Part shown: positions 32,803-43,119 of the stretch, piece after piece
How positions within the stretch are numbered: the stretch's first letter is position 1
Layout of the letters: each line of letters starts with the position of its first letter
Program-made: the position numbers and the translations under genes
From: Coptis chinensis
Lineage: Eukaryota > Streptophyta > Magnoliopsida > Ranunculales > Ranunculaceae
NCBI GenBank assembly: GCA_015680905.1
Contig: CM027377.1
Span: forward strand, 63,819,501-63,883,500
Reading direction: 5' to 3'
DNA length: 64,000 nucleotides
Notes under the pieces: generated by a model
Told to the model about the DNA's origin: nothing
The model's input: only the letters and a program-made list of their open reading frames with translations
Databases searched by the model: none

Positions 32803-32917
32803 GTAACGCATACCGTAATGCCTAACGCTTCTATCCGTTAGAAAGCTAGTAACGGATATAAGTGTTACACATGGAAAATTTGCCCTGTTACAAAATGGCC
32901 ATTTTGGTGTAGTGTCA

Positions 32918-33506
32918 TCATGATCTTTGTTATCAAAATGGGGAGAGATGCAATACTCTTCCCAACTCCCCTAATCATACTAATCAAAAACTCAAGAGTA
33001 CAGAATTCATACTTCTGCTCCTGGAGTATCCATAGCATGTGAAGACAGTTCAGACTTATGTCACTGACCTTCTCTTTTCCCATGACATTCTTACCAATCC
33101 ACTGAGCTACAGCCAGCTGGTTGGTTCGCAGAGAAGACTGGTGAACACAATGCGAGCTCATATTGTAGTTTCCTTCCAAAACCATCGCATTCATCAAGGG
33201 CCCAATCCCAGTAAATTGGGATTCCTGCAATGTGGTGTCAAGATGGCGTCTAGACGGAATGCCTAAAATCTCAGCCAGCAACCTCCTAGATACTTCTCTC
33301 CTCGTCCTGGCCACCTTAACAAAAATTCTATTCCCATCAAAATCCCTCTTCTTATAGAATTGTTCCACCAAATTGGAGTGATAGAAATCCTCAGTCGAAT
33401 ACCACAACCTACTCCAATCCCTCCTAATCATCTCGTCACCGTAAAATGGTGCGAAGCGGTAGGCCGTAAACGCTTGCTCCGGCAAAATTCTCCATCTTTG
33501 CGCCAT
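32918..33506 (-). pseudogene. E3 ORF A1, N-terminal part
   Basis: Begins MAQRWRILPEQAFTAYRFAP, then a Y-G-D-E-M-I-R-R-D-W block and R-R-E-V-S-R-R-L-L-A-E-I-L-G-I-P. It ends with a conserved CVHQSSLRTNQLAVAQWIG and LHMLWILQEQKYEFCTLEFL series. The same motifs order the E2 ORF at 56757 (CVYQHSLRRNQLAITQWMA, LHLLWILQEKKETFCIVHFL). Resembles the 'putative plant transposon protein' family. Its 3' continuation is 26380-26930, split off by CACTA2. Fossil part of E3. Confidence 0.7.
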
Positions 33507-34527
33507 TGGAGTTTTGATAAAATTTGTGGGTTTGAGTAAGGTGGAGAAAACAATTTGAAGCAACCTTACTAAAAAAAAACAATGGTGGTGGCGCGAAAGT
33601 TCAAAATTGTTTGATTTTTTGATGTTTTTGGTGGTTTAAAAAGGTCGGAATTGGTAGGGGAATATTTTGGAGAAGATTTGAAGTTGGGATTGTAGTGTAG
33701 GCGTGGGTGTAGTTAGGTTTTTTTTTTTTGGTTTCTAGGTTTTAAGCTTTGTTAATGGCGGTGGGGAAAAAGGAAACTCACAATCTGTTGGTTTGAAGGA
33801 AAGGGACGCACGTGCATGCGAGATATTGGGCTCAAGTCTAATTCGATTTTTTGAAATTTGTCGATTTTCCCGCCCAACTTCAAACTAAAATTGCCGCTTC
33901 ATTACAGGTCCGATTTTTGTGAATAAGATATGGAAATGATCAGGAGAGAATTTCCAATCCAATGATCCATAAAACACTCTATTCTGACCGTGGGTGACAT
34001 TTAAGAAAATAGGGAATGCCTCGAAGTACGTGCATGACGTATGTTATGCAAACAAATAAAATCTAAATTCATAGATAATGTCAACCCGAATCGAAATAAA
34101 ATTAAATGGCCTAAGCAACACACAACACAAATGGAACGTTGAACAATCAAGGACGGAAAAACAAACACCTCACCCCCAAACAAATTTTAGACAACAGAGT
34201 TTAGAAAATTTGTTTTAAAAGTGGGTCTTTTAAAGTCAGATTCCCGAGACTTCCTAAATTACTATGTTTGTGATTTTAATAATTTTTTTATTTTTTTATG
34301 AAAAATATTTAATATAAAAAAAATGAGAAAGCAATAAATGCATAATTCACACCGTAGAGGAACATGACTCAAAAATCGAGAAAACATGCAAAAGTGGAAA
34401 ATGTGAGTTATGTTAAACTTGGACGTAGGATCCGGTACTTACATCCACACACTCCATAGGGAGGGCCCGATTACCTGAATGGACTTACCAATATATGGAA
34501 ATGAAAAGAAGTACACCAACAAAAAGG
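33507..34527 (-). other. E3 spacer between integrase and ORF A1
   Basis: No ORF is supported. A PPT-like box TGTTTGGGGGTG lies at 34171-34182 (minus). The part at 33600-33790 is also present at 54600-54815 in the partial body, where it is cut by the inverted segment. Confidence 0.65.
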
Positions 34528-35700
34528 TCAGTCCTCATAGACAGGGTCTTGTAAAAGGACTTCCTCTACATCAGGGGACAATAGCTCATGAAAATGTTTC
34601 AACCGTTGGCCATTGACTTGAAAGGTATTGTTGTCCTTGGGATTTAACAAGGTGATTGCCCCATGAGGGGTGACTTCAGTAACAAGAAAAGGACCAGACC
34701 AACGGGTTTTTAATTTCCCTGGAAAAATATTTAGACAGGAGTTGTAAAGCAAGACCTTTTGGCCTACCACAAACTCTTTGCACAATATTTGCTTATCATG
34801 AACACGTTCCATGTTAGCTTTATAATCCTTCGCGAGATCATAAGAATCACTACGGATTTCTTAAAGTTCATTCAATTGCAACTTGCGCTTGATACCCGCC
34901 TTATCAAAATTGAAGTTAAGGCTTTTTATAGCCCACATAGCACGGTGCTCTAATTCAACGGGCAAATGACAAAGTTTCCCAAATACAAGTCTAAAGGGAG
35001 ACATACCTATAAGAGTTTTGAAAGCAGTCCTATATGCCCATAAGGCATCAGATAGACACTTTGACCAGTCTTTCCTATCAAGATTTACAGTTGTTTCTAA
35101 GATCTTTTTGATTTCCCTATTAGAAACTTCTACTTGTCTGCTAGTTTGTGGATGATACGGAGTTACTACCTTATGTGTAACTCTATACTTTTTCACTAGA
35201 GATGCAATAACTCTGTTGCAAAAATGTGTTCCACCATCATTAATGAAAGATTTAGGAATGCCAAATCAACAGAAAATGTATTCCTTAACAAAAAACACAA
35301 CTATCTTATGGTCATTGTTACGGCAAGTCATGACCTCTATCCATTTAGACACGTAGTCCATGGTAACTAGAATATATATAAAACCATGGGAAATCAGAAA
35401 AGGACCCATGAAATCAATGATCCATACGTCAAAAACTTCTATCACCATGATTGGATTTAATGGCATCATATTACGCTTCGTGATTTGCCCAAGTTGTTGG
35501 CAACGAACACACGTCTTGCAATGCACTTGGGCATCTTTAAAAAGAGTAGGCCAATATAACCCACATTGAAGAATTTTAGCAGCTATTTTTATACCACTAA
35601 AATGGCCACCACACTCTTTGTCATGGCAGAATGAGAGAACCTCATTATATTCCAACTGAGGAATACAACGACGAATAATCTGATCCGCACAATACTTAAA
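34528..35700 (-). pseudogene. E3 integrase region
   Basis: Zinc-binding block with C-G-G-H-F-S-G and C-K-T-C-V-R-C-Q-Q (about 35500-35610). The core has IIDFMGPF, and [20 protein letters not shown] near 35120. The C-terminal region has KVLLYNSCLNIFPGKLKTRW and a GPF motif (34680-34750). Fossil, with few breaks. Confidence 0.88.
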
Positions 35701-36921
35701 AAGATAGGGCTCATCCCAGTAGTATAACTTAACTCTGGCCAAGAACTTCTTACGTTCATTTCTTGACCAATCAGCAGGAAGAATATCCGATGCTAAATAA
35801 TTCACAATGTCAGCATACCATGGTGCAGAAAAAATAGCATACAGATGCTCATCAAGAAAAGAGTCCGTTATGGACTCAGAATCACTATCATCGTCATTTG
35901 TAAGTCTAGATAAGTGGTCGGCAACAACATTTTCGATCCCTCTTTTGTCATTTATTTCTAATGTGAACTCTTGCAAGAGAAGAATCCATCGGATTAATCT
36001 CTGCTTAGCATCCTTTTTTGCGAGAAGGTACCTAGGTGATGCATGGTCCATGTAAACTAGAGTCTTAGAACCAACCAAATAAGGACGAAATTTTTCTAAA
36101 GCATAAACGGCAGCTAAGAATTCTTTTTCAGTAGTTGTATAATTCCTTTGAGCATCGTTTAGAGTTTTACTAGCATAATAAATGACAGTGGATTTATTAT
36201 CTAGTTTCTGTCCCAAGACAGCACCAACAACATAATTACTAGCATCACATATGAGTTCGAAAGGTTTAGACCAATCGGGAGGCTGTATAATGGGTGCAGA
36301 GGTTAAGGCGGCTTTTAAAGTTTCAAAATTTTGTTTACAATTAAAATTAAAATCAAAGATGGCATCCTTTAAAAGCATATTAGTTAAAGACTTAGCTATT
36401 TCTGAAAAATCTTTGATAAAGCGCCTATAAAAACCTGCATGGCCTAGAAATGCTCTAATATCATGGACAATCCATGGTATGGGTAGAGTGGCTATCTTAT
36501 CTAGTTTGGCCTTATTTACCTCGATGCCATCACTAGATATAATGTGCCCTAGCACGATTCCCTTTTTCACCATGAAATGACATTTTTCCCAATTCAAAAC
36601 AAAACTTTTCTCTTTACACCGTGTCAAAACCTTAGACAAGTTAGACATGTAGTCAGTGAAAGAGTCTCCATAGATAGAAAAATCATCCATGAATACTTCC
36701 ATGAAACGCTCTACCATGTCACTAAATATATGAAGCATACACCGCTGGAAGGTACCAAAAGCATTACAAAGGCCAAAAAACATTTGTTTATAGGCGTATG
36801 TTCCAAAAGGACATGTGAAGGTAGTCTTTTCTTGGTCATCAATATCAATATTAATTTGAAAATAGCCAGAGTAGTCATCCAAAAGACAGTAAAAAGTATG
36901 ACCAGCTAGACGTTCGAGCAT
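35701..36921 (-). pseudogene. E3 reverse transcriptase and RNase H region
   Basis: Starts with [20 protein letters not shown] and continues through the catalytic [11 protein letters not shown] (about 36680-36710) and [11 protein letters not shown]. RNase H follows with [20 protein letters not shown] and [10 protein letters not shown] (36040-36060). A single frame covers RT, RNase H and the start of integrase, so this body is far better kept than E2. Athila-type Ty3/gypsy sequence. Confidence 0.9.
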
Positions 36922-38165
36922 CTGATCTATAAAAGGGTAAAGGAAAATGATCCTTTCGTGTCATGGCATTTAAACGTCTGTAATCAATACAGATCCTCCA
37001 TTTCATAGGACCATGCATGGCAACATATTCACCCTTGGCATTACGTACCATGGTAATACATGATTTCTTAAGAACCACATGAATGGGACTTACCCATTCG
37101 CTATCAGAGATTGGGTATATGATACCCGCATCGAGTAACCGTAAGACTTCTTCCCTGACCACCTCTTTCATGGCAGGGTTCAAGCGACACTGAGGTTCTT
37201 GAGAAGTCTTTGCATTATCCTCCAAATGGATACGATGAGTGCAAACTTTAGGGTTAATTCCCTTAATGTCAGCTAGGGACCAACCAATTGCAGAACGATG
37301 TTCCTTAATCACCCTAATCAAACGTGCCACTTCATCCTTAGATAACAGAGATGATATTATTACCAGATGACTACCATCTGGATCAAGTTGAATATATTTT
37401 AACTCAGGAGGAAGAGGTTTAAGCACTGGGGTGGCTGGAATGTCGATAAATGCTTCTGGAGGGTCCTCATCCTGAGTAATGAATACTTGCTTAGGCAGCA
37501 GGTCTTCAAACTCAGTAGATGGATAAATAGAAGGGTCTACGATAGGTGTAGACTCAAAGATCGTGTTGACTTCCTTTAAGTAGGAGTCATTGGCAAAATT
37601 CGAACTTCCAAAAGACAATAATTTATCCATTTGATTTTCTAAAAACGTGTTATTAAAATAATCTTGAGCTAAGCTCTCGATCTTGCTAACCTCCCCATCT
37701 ACAGACGAATCTGGTAATTGTTTCATCATTTTAAAAACATTTACCTCAACAGAAAGATGGCCAAAAGACAAGGACATCGAACCATCACGGCAGTTTATGA
37801 GCGCGTTGGTAGTTGCCAAGAAAGGACGCCCTAAAATGATTGGAACAGAGTCGTTAGTGACTTTTGTATCGAGAATAACAAAAATCAGTAGGATAGCAGA
37901 AATCCTGGACCTTAACAAGCACGTTTTCAACCACACCTTTAGGGTACTTAATAAATCGATCCGCTAATTGCAACGTCATTTTAGTAGGTTGCATATCTTG
38001 TAGACCTACTTGTTTGTATAGATAATATGGGAGTAAGTTAACATTCGCCCCTAGGTCTAGTAAAGTGGTCGTCGTGTGGGATTTTCCTAAGGTGCATTGT
38101 ACAGTAGGACGACCAAGCTCTTTGTACTTAACGATTCCATTATGTTCTGATAAAGTTGGAAACTG
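36922..38165 (-). pseudogene. E3 protease region and linker to RT
   Basis: Protease remnant with LDTKVTNDSVPIILGRPFLA (about 37800-37870), then FGHLSVEVNVFKMMKQLPD, an acidic linker with PLPPELKYIQLDPDGSHLV, and the RT N-terminal block V-R-E-E-V-L-R-L-L-D-A-G-I-I-Y-P. Fossil within gag-pol. Confidence 0.82.
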
Positions 38166-39465
38166 TTATGTTAAAAAGGCGTCTTTAGGAATATTTGTTT
38201 TACGCCTTTTAGTGCACAACTCTTTGAGAAACTTAGCATGGTGAGGTAATTTTTTAATTACTTCAAGGAAAGGTAAGTTTATCGTTAGATTTTTAAAAAC
38301 TTCCCTAATCTCTTCAAAATTTGTATCCTTGTTTAACATTGCTAATCTCTGGGGAAATGGTGGTTTCCCTATATATTTAGTGTATGGATCAACAAGATGT
38401 TTAACCTTAGCTTTCTGTTTCTTAGGCTGTGGTTTAACTGGTACCTCTACAGGGGTAGGCTCTTCAGTTTCTATTTCAGTATCTAGTACAATCTCCGGTG
38501 TAGGGACAACTGGTGGGGTAACTATAGGCATAGTTACATTGTTATCAATCACTCTCCCAGAATGGAAAGTGGTGATGGCATTTAGCTCTCCTACGTTTGC
38601 ATTTTCAGTACTAGTATTACCGTTTACCTCAAAGGTTATGTTTGTTGTTTTAGGATTAGGTATCGCTTGACCTGGAAACACACCTTTGGGTTGTACTTTC
38701 TCTTGTGCTAACTGCTGTAAGGAAAGTTGGATGGCTTGTAAAATCTGTTGTTGGGTTTGCATAAAGGTATCAAAACGATCCGGTTGTGGAGGAGTGTTAG
38801 CTATAGGTTTTGTGACACGAACTATGTCACGTTGATTATTAATGGGTGGATTTTGATAGTTATTATTTGTCGGAACGATACCTCTATTAGCATTATAATT
38901 ATTATTGTTATAACTATTATAATTACCCTGACCTTGTCCTTGATGTGGTGGAGCTTGGTTGTTATAATTATTATAATTACCCTGACCTTGTCCTTGACCT
39001 TATCGTGGTGGGGCTTGGTTATAATTGTTTCCTGGCCTAACATTTTGATTATTAAACCCTGGAGGTGTTACTTGTTGATTATTTCTCCAACTAAAGTTGG
39101 GATGTTGTCTCCAAGGGGCGTTAGGAATAGGATAACCATTAATCGAGCAAACATTATCTTGTTATGATGTTTGTTGTTCATAAGTGAAAGGACAATAGGA
39201 GTCAGGATGCTCTGGACTCAAAAAGAAATTACATGGATTGGTATTGACATTCATGGCGGAAAATAGGCTTTTGTTGAACAGAAATAGCCTCTACCTTTTT
39301 AGTGAGAGATTCAATTAAATTTTTAAGTTCAGGATCGGGTTTCATCTCAAACATACCTGCAGCCTTAACTGTTATAGAAGAACTAGCGGAACGAGATATA
39401 TCGTCACTACCCCCAGTTATTATTACGCTTTGTTTGATCTTCTAAAAATTTATAAGTCTCTAAGG
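38166..39465 (-). pseudogene. E3 gag, downstream part
   Basis: Contains a Gln-rich segment (QTQQQILQAIQLSLQQLAQE), a basic K-P-Q-P-K-K-Q-K-A-K region and KPPFPQRLAMLNKD, then a region leading to protease. At 38840-39060 the DNA is a run of AATTATAATAACAAC-type repeats encoding an Asn/Tyr-rich low-complexity tract. Separated from its upstream part by the solo LTR. Confidence 0.75.
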
Positions 39466-39470
39466 CTCCC

Positions 39471-40898
39471 TGATAAGAGCCCAAAACTGTAGTTTTAACC
39501 CCTTAATAATCATACTGTTAGACCAATTATGTGAATAATAAGTAAGAGCTAATACTGATTACGTGTTTTTATGCATTTCAGGCTTCAAAGTCCATTATGT
39601 GCAGAAATGGTGCCACTTTAGCGAGATAAAGGAGCAAAAGTCGCAAGAACTTCGAATGCCATATCATTGGACTCAGACCTCAGAATTGGGCCTACCTTAT
39701 GTCAAAACGACCGGCTCGGAAAGAGCTTTGCAATGGTCCAAGCCTTGACCCAATCAGAGGAGCAAAAGTGGACGAAAAATCTGTTGAAGCCGAATCTAGC
39801 TGAAGAGGCCTTTTTGGACTGAAAGAATTGGGTTTTGGGCCTGGTTCTCTGGCCCAAAACATGGCTCCAAGCCCATGCACGATTTTTGGATCTGGATGTA
39901 TAAAAACAAAAGCTTGACTCATTGTTAATGGCAGTTAGGTTAGGAAGCTCATTGTTAATGGTAGATTATTTAGTAGAGAATTAGGGTAGATAGCTTATAT
40001 AGAAAGTAGCCATTAGAATAGCTTCTAGATCTAGATTTAATTGTTTTAATTAAGTTTAGTTCCATTTAAATTATTGTATTAGATTAAACCTTTGAATCTT
40101 GCTCTTCAATTTGATTAGATAAATAAAGTAGTATTCTTTATCAATTTTGATTTTGTCATTTCCAATTCTAGATCTAATTTCAATTCCTGTCCTTATTTCA
40201 TTTTAGTCATTAAATTAGATTTCATTATTGTTTAAATTAAGTAAATTTCGAATCTTGATAGTATGTTTAGTTATAATAATATGGGAAATGATGTTTTGAT
40301 GACTCGAGGCTAAAACCTCCATTAGAGGGTTGATGAAGCCTTGATGAAGACTTAGTTGTTTAGTATAGAATTGGTTGTAGAATCTATTCCACTCTAGAAG
40401 GTCGTGTTTAAGCCATGAGAATGGGTGGACAACCTCACATGCTAGTTAGTATCCGGTAGGAATGCCATGAACACTAGAGATTAGAACTTCGAAATTCTCA
40501 TGATAGAAGAACGTGAGAATTGAGATACAACATTCTACGCTAGGTTATTAAGTTGGAGTCGAGGTGGATTCAATTCCCTCTAATTTCTTTATCTAGATTC
40601 AAACAATCATATTTCCATAGCATTAAGTAGTTTAAATTCAAATAATCAATTTCATATTGCATCGTGAGTATAATTCCTTCAGAAAAGCTCTCATTGACTT
40701 AAGACTAATTTCTTAGACTTAGAAAACAATCCATGCTAGGGAACTAGGAGTGGAACGAACTTCCTACTCCACTTAGTGCAATTCGCATCGAGAGTAGAAG
40801 CTTTGATAATTGAGATAGTAAAAGATAAGTTTTAGTTTACTTACGCATTTGAATTCATCGTTCATTTCGTAGGTAGACTATTCATATTACGGTTATCA
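39471..40898 (+). mobile_element. solo LTR of an Athila-like element inside E3 gag
   Basis: 1428 bp from TGATAAGAGCCCAAAACTG to ...ATTACGGTTATCA, flanked by the perfect 5-bp duplication CTCCC (39466-39470 and 40899-40903). There are no internal sequences. It is the usual product of LTR-LTR recombination after insertion of a whole element. The start matches the E3 LTRs but the body differs in length and sequence, so it is a related subfamily. A TATA-like TGTATAAAAAC is at 39897-39907. Confidence 0.92.
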
Positions 40899-40903
40899 CT
40901 CCC

Positions 40904-41608
40904 TTACTGAGGAAACTACCCCCGTTCATTATGTCAAGGACTTCTTTATGGTGGTGTAAAAGTCCTTTAAAAAGGCAGGAACTAGCGTGTCTTTCGCGAG
41001 GTTATGGTGTGGACACTCTATAAGAAGATCGGTGAAACAATTCCAAGCCTCTAAAAATGATTCATGAGGATTCTGTTGAAAGAAATAAATCTTGGAAAGC
41101 ATTTCATCGGTCTTCAGTGGTGGGTAAAAATATTCCATAAATAGTTGAACAAGTTTGGCCCACGAGTCCACAGAATTAGGCGCTTGGGCAGTTAACCAAG
41201 ACGCCGCCTTATCGGCTAAAGTGAAAGGAAACACCCTTAGTTTAATTTGTTCAACACCAACCATAGGATGGTGGAATGTAGTAAGGACTTGGTCAATCCT
41301 ACGCATGTGCTGATAAGGTTTTTCATGATCTAACCCATGAATTGAAAAATGAGTAACAAATTAAATATATTTAGGGGAATTCGGAAATCCCACACTGGGT
41401 CTGATAGAACGATGCAAGATTTTGGGCAATCGTTCAAGGCTTTGTAAAAGTCAGAGAGAGGAGACTCTCTTTCTTTAGCCATTATTTTAGGTTTGGTGTG
41501 TGGTATATTAGCTAGAGGTGTAGTGAGTGGTATACTAGAAAGGCATGTTTGTTGACGTTGTCGGTTGATTACGTTAGGTGTTTTTGTTCGGCCTGACCTT
41601 AATCTCAT
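40904..41608 (-). pseudogene. E3 gag, upstream part
   Basis: Has MAKERESPLSDFYKALNDCP, then DFRIPLNIFNLL and the gag core IKLRVFPFTLADKAASWLTA followed by FFQQNPHESFLEAWNCFTDL. Homologous to E2 14899 on and E4 62428 on. Fossil; the solo LTR cuts it at 40898. Confidence 0.8.
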
Positions 41609-42259
41609 GCAAGGCTAAGACCAATCTTACCTAAACACGACAACACTCCGAACAATCCTGATATGCTAGTATGAACCTCTAACAGGAGATGCGAGGTGTG
41701 GAAGAAAGAAATACCTGAATGCCTTCCTTCGCTTATGAATAGCATCTTCTATACGTGTGCGCAGTGTGTAAAACGAGTTAGAAACACTGAATAACTTGAA
41801 GTAATGGAAGTTTAAACTAACCTGTGGAAATTGGGCGTTTCAGAGTAGAGGGCGTGGGGTGCGCTCAAAATCAGCCTAGGTGGGGCACGGGTCGCGCTCA
41901 GGTCCAACTCGAGCTCCAGGCGTTTCAGCGTGGGTGGCGCTCGAACTTTGCCTTGGCAAGGCGCGGGTCACACTCAAGTAAAACTCAAGTTCCAGGCGCT
42001 TCAGTGCGGGGGGCGTTCGAGTTTTGCCTTGGCAAGGCGCGGGTCGCGCTCAGGTAAAACTCAAGTTCCAGGTGCTTAGGCACAGGGGGCGCTCGAGTTT
42101 TGCCTTAGTAGGGCGCAGGTCGCGCTCGGTGTATTCCTACGAGGAAAAATTCAGTTTTGAAACAAACAACCACAGTTAGAATCAAACAAGGGTGGGTGGG
42201 TTATGGGACTTTGGAAGACTAACAATACTAAATAAAATAATACTAACAGGAACTAAGAT
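41609..42259 (-). other. E3 leader with GC-rich minisatellite
   Basis: Noncoding region between PBS and gag. At 41838-42135 about four units of about 76 bp repeat, each with GGCGCGGGTCGCGCTCAGG and CAAGTTCCAGGCGCTTCAG blocks. The units share sequence with the A1-B spacer array at 25555-25785. Confidence 0.8.
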
Positions 42260-42272
42260 GGCAGCGGTGCCA
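42260..42272 (-). promoter_or_regulatory. E3 primer-binding site of the full body
   Basis: TGGCACCGCTGCC on the minus strand, 2 nt from LTR(b). A tRNA-Asp-type PBS with one change from the E4 form TGGCGCCGCTGCC. Confidence 0.8.
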
Positions 42273-43119
42273 TTTGATAAATGTAAAATGAATAGTTTTA
42301 GTCACGAATAAATGATAAACTTAAACGTAAGTAAAACTAAAACTATTTTCTACTAAGGTTTTATCAAAGTTTTCTACTCTCGATACTATTGAAATAGAGT
42401 TGGAATAGAAGATTCGTTTCACTCCTAGTTCTTTAGTATTAGTGTTTTCTAAGATTATCGGTCCTATCCAAAGTCAATGAGAGTTTTACGGAAGAAATTA
42501 TACTACGATGCAAATTATACTAATGATACGATAATTCAACTATGAAATGCTAAATTGAATCTAGATAAAGAATTAGGGGGGATTGATTCCACCTTAACTC
42601 AACTTAATCAACTAACAAAGAAATGTCGCAATCCAAACCAAAATACTTTCGAATAACAAATTGGTAATTCTAATCCCTAATTATTCATAACAATCTCTAC
42701 CAAATAATAACTAGCATGTGAAGCAATCAAACCCATTCTCATGGTGAACTAAATACTCTCTAGAATTGAATAAATTATCATGACGATTTCTTTGTTAACT
42801 AAGATCAAGCTTCATTAAGGCTTCCTCAAACCCCTATAATGGAGGTTTAGCCTACAATCATTATGCTTTCATTTCCAATTGAATTTAAACAAGACATAAT
42901 ATAAAGAATCTAACTTTACTAATATAAAGATTCTAATCAATAATTCAAAACTAAACTAATACCTATGAAATGATTAACAACTAAGATCAAAATTAATTCT
43001 AATGAATTTAATAATTAAACTAGATTATAATTAACTAATTATGAAAAAAAGACAACTAATTTATGAATTTTTTTTTTAAAATTTTAAGCTGGGGTTAGGC
43101 AGACCCCTACCTGCATTAA

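Larger units (their letters stand above)
26934..32914. mobile_element. CACTA2: non-autonomous CACTA-type transposon with captured genes
   Basis: Ends CACTACACCAAAA at 26934 and its inverted match TTTTGGTGTAGTG at 32902-32914. The 3-bp duplication TCA lies at 26931-26933 and 32915-32917. The uninterrupted copy of ORF A1 at about 53893-53900 shows the empty site (CAAGGTCATCATGATC), confirming the borders. Subterminal arrays carry GTAACGGATATAACC-type motifs on both sides. There is no transposase frame. It carries a DnaJ-like gene fragment (+), a probable MCM6 first exon (-) and unidentified exons (-). Length 5981 bp. Confidence 0.92.

Noticed and set aside
36577-36909. A plus-strand 110-codon gene
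   Set aside because: Antisense shadow of the E3 reverse transcriptase.
38748-39167. A plus-strand gene of 139 codons
   Set aside because: It is the antisense reading of an Asn/Tyr-rich low-complexity stretch in E3 gag and encodes only Ile/Thr/Leu repeats.
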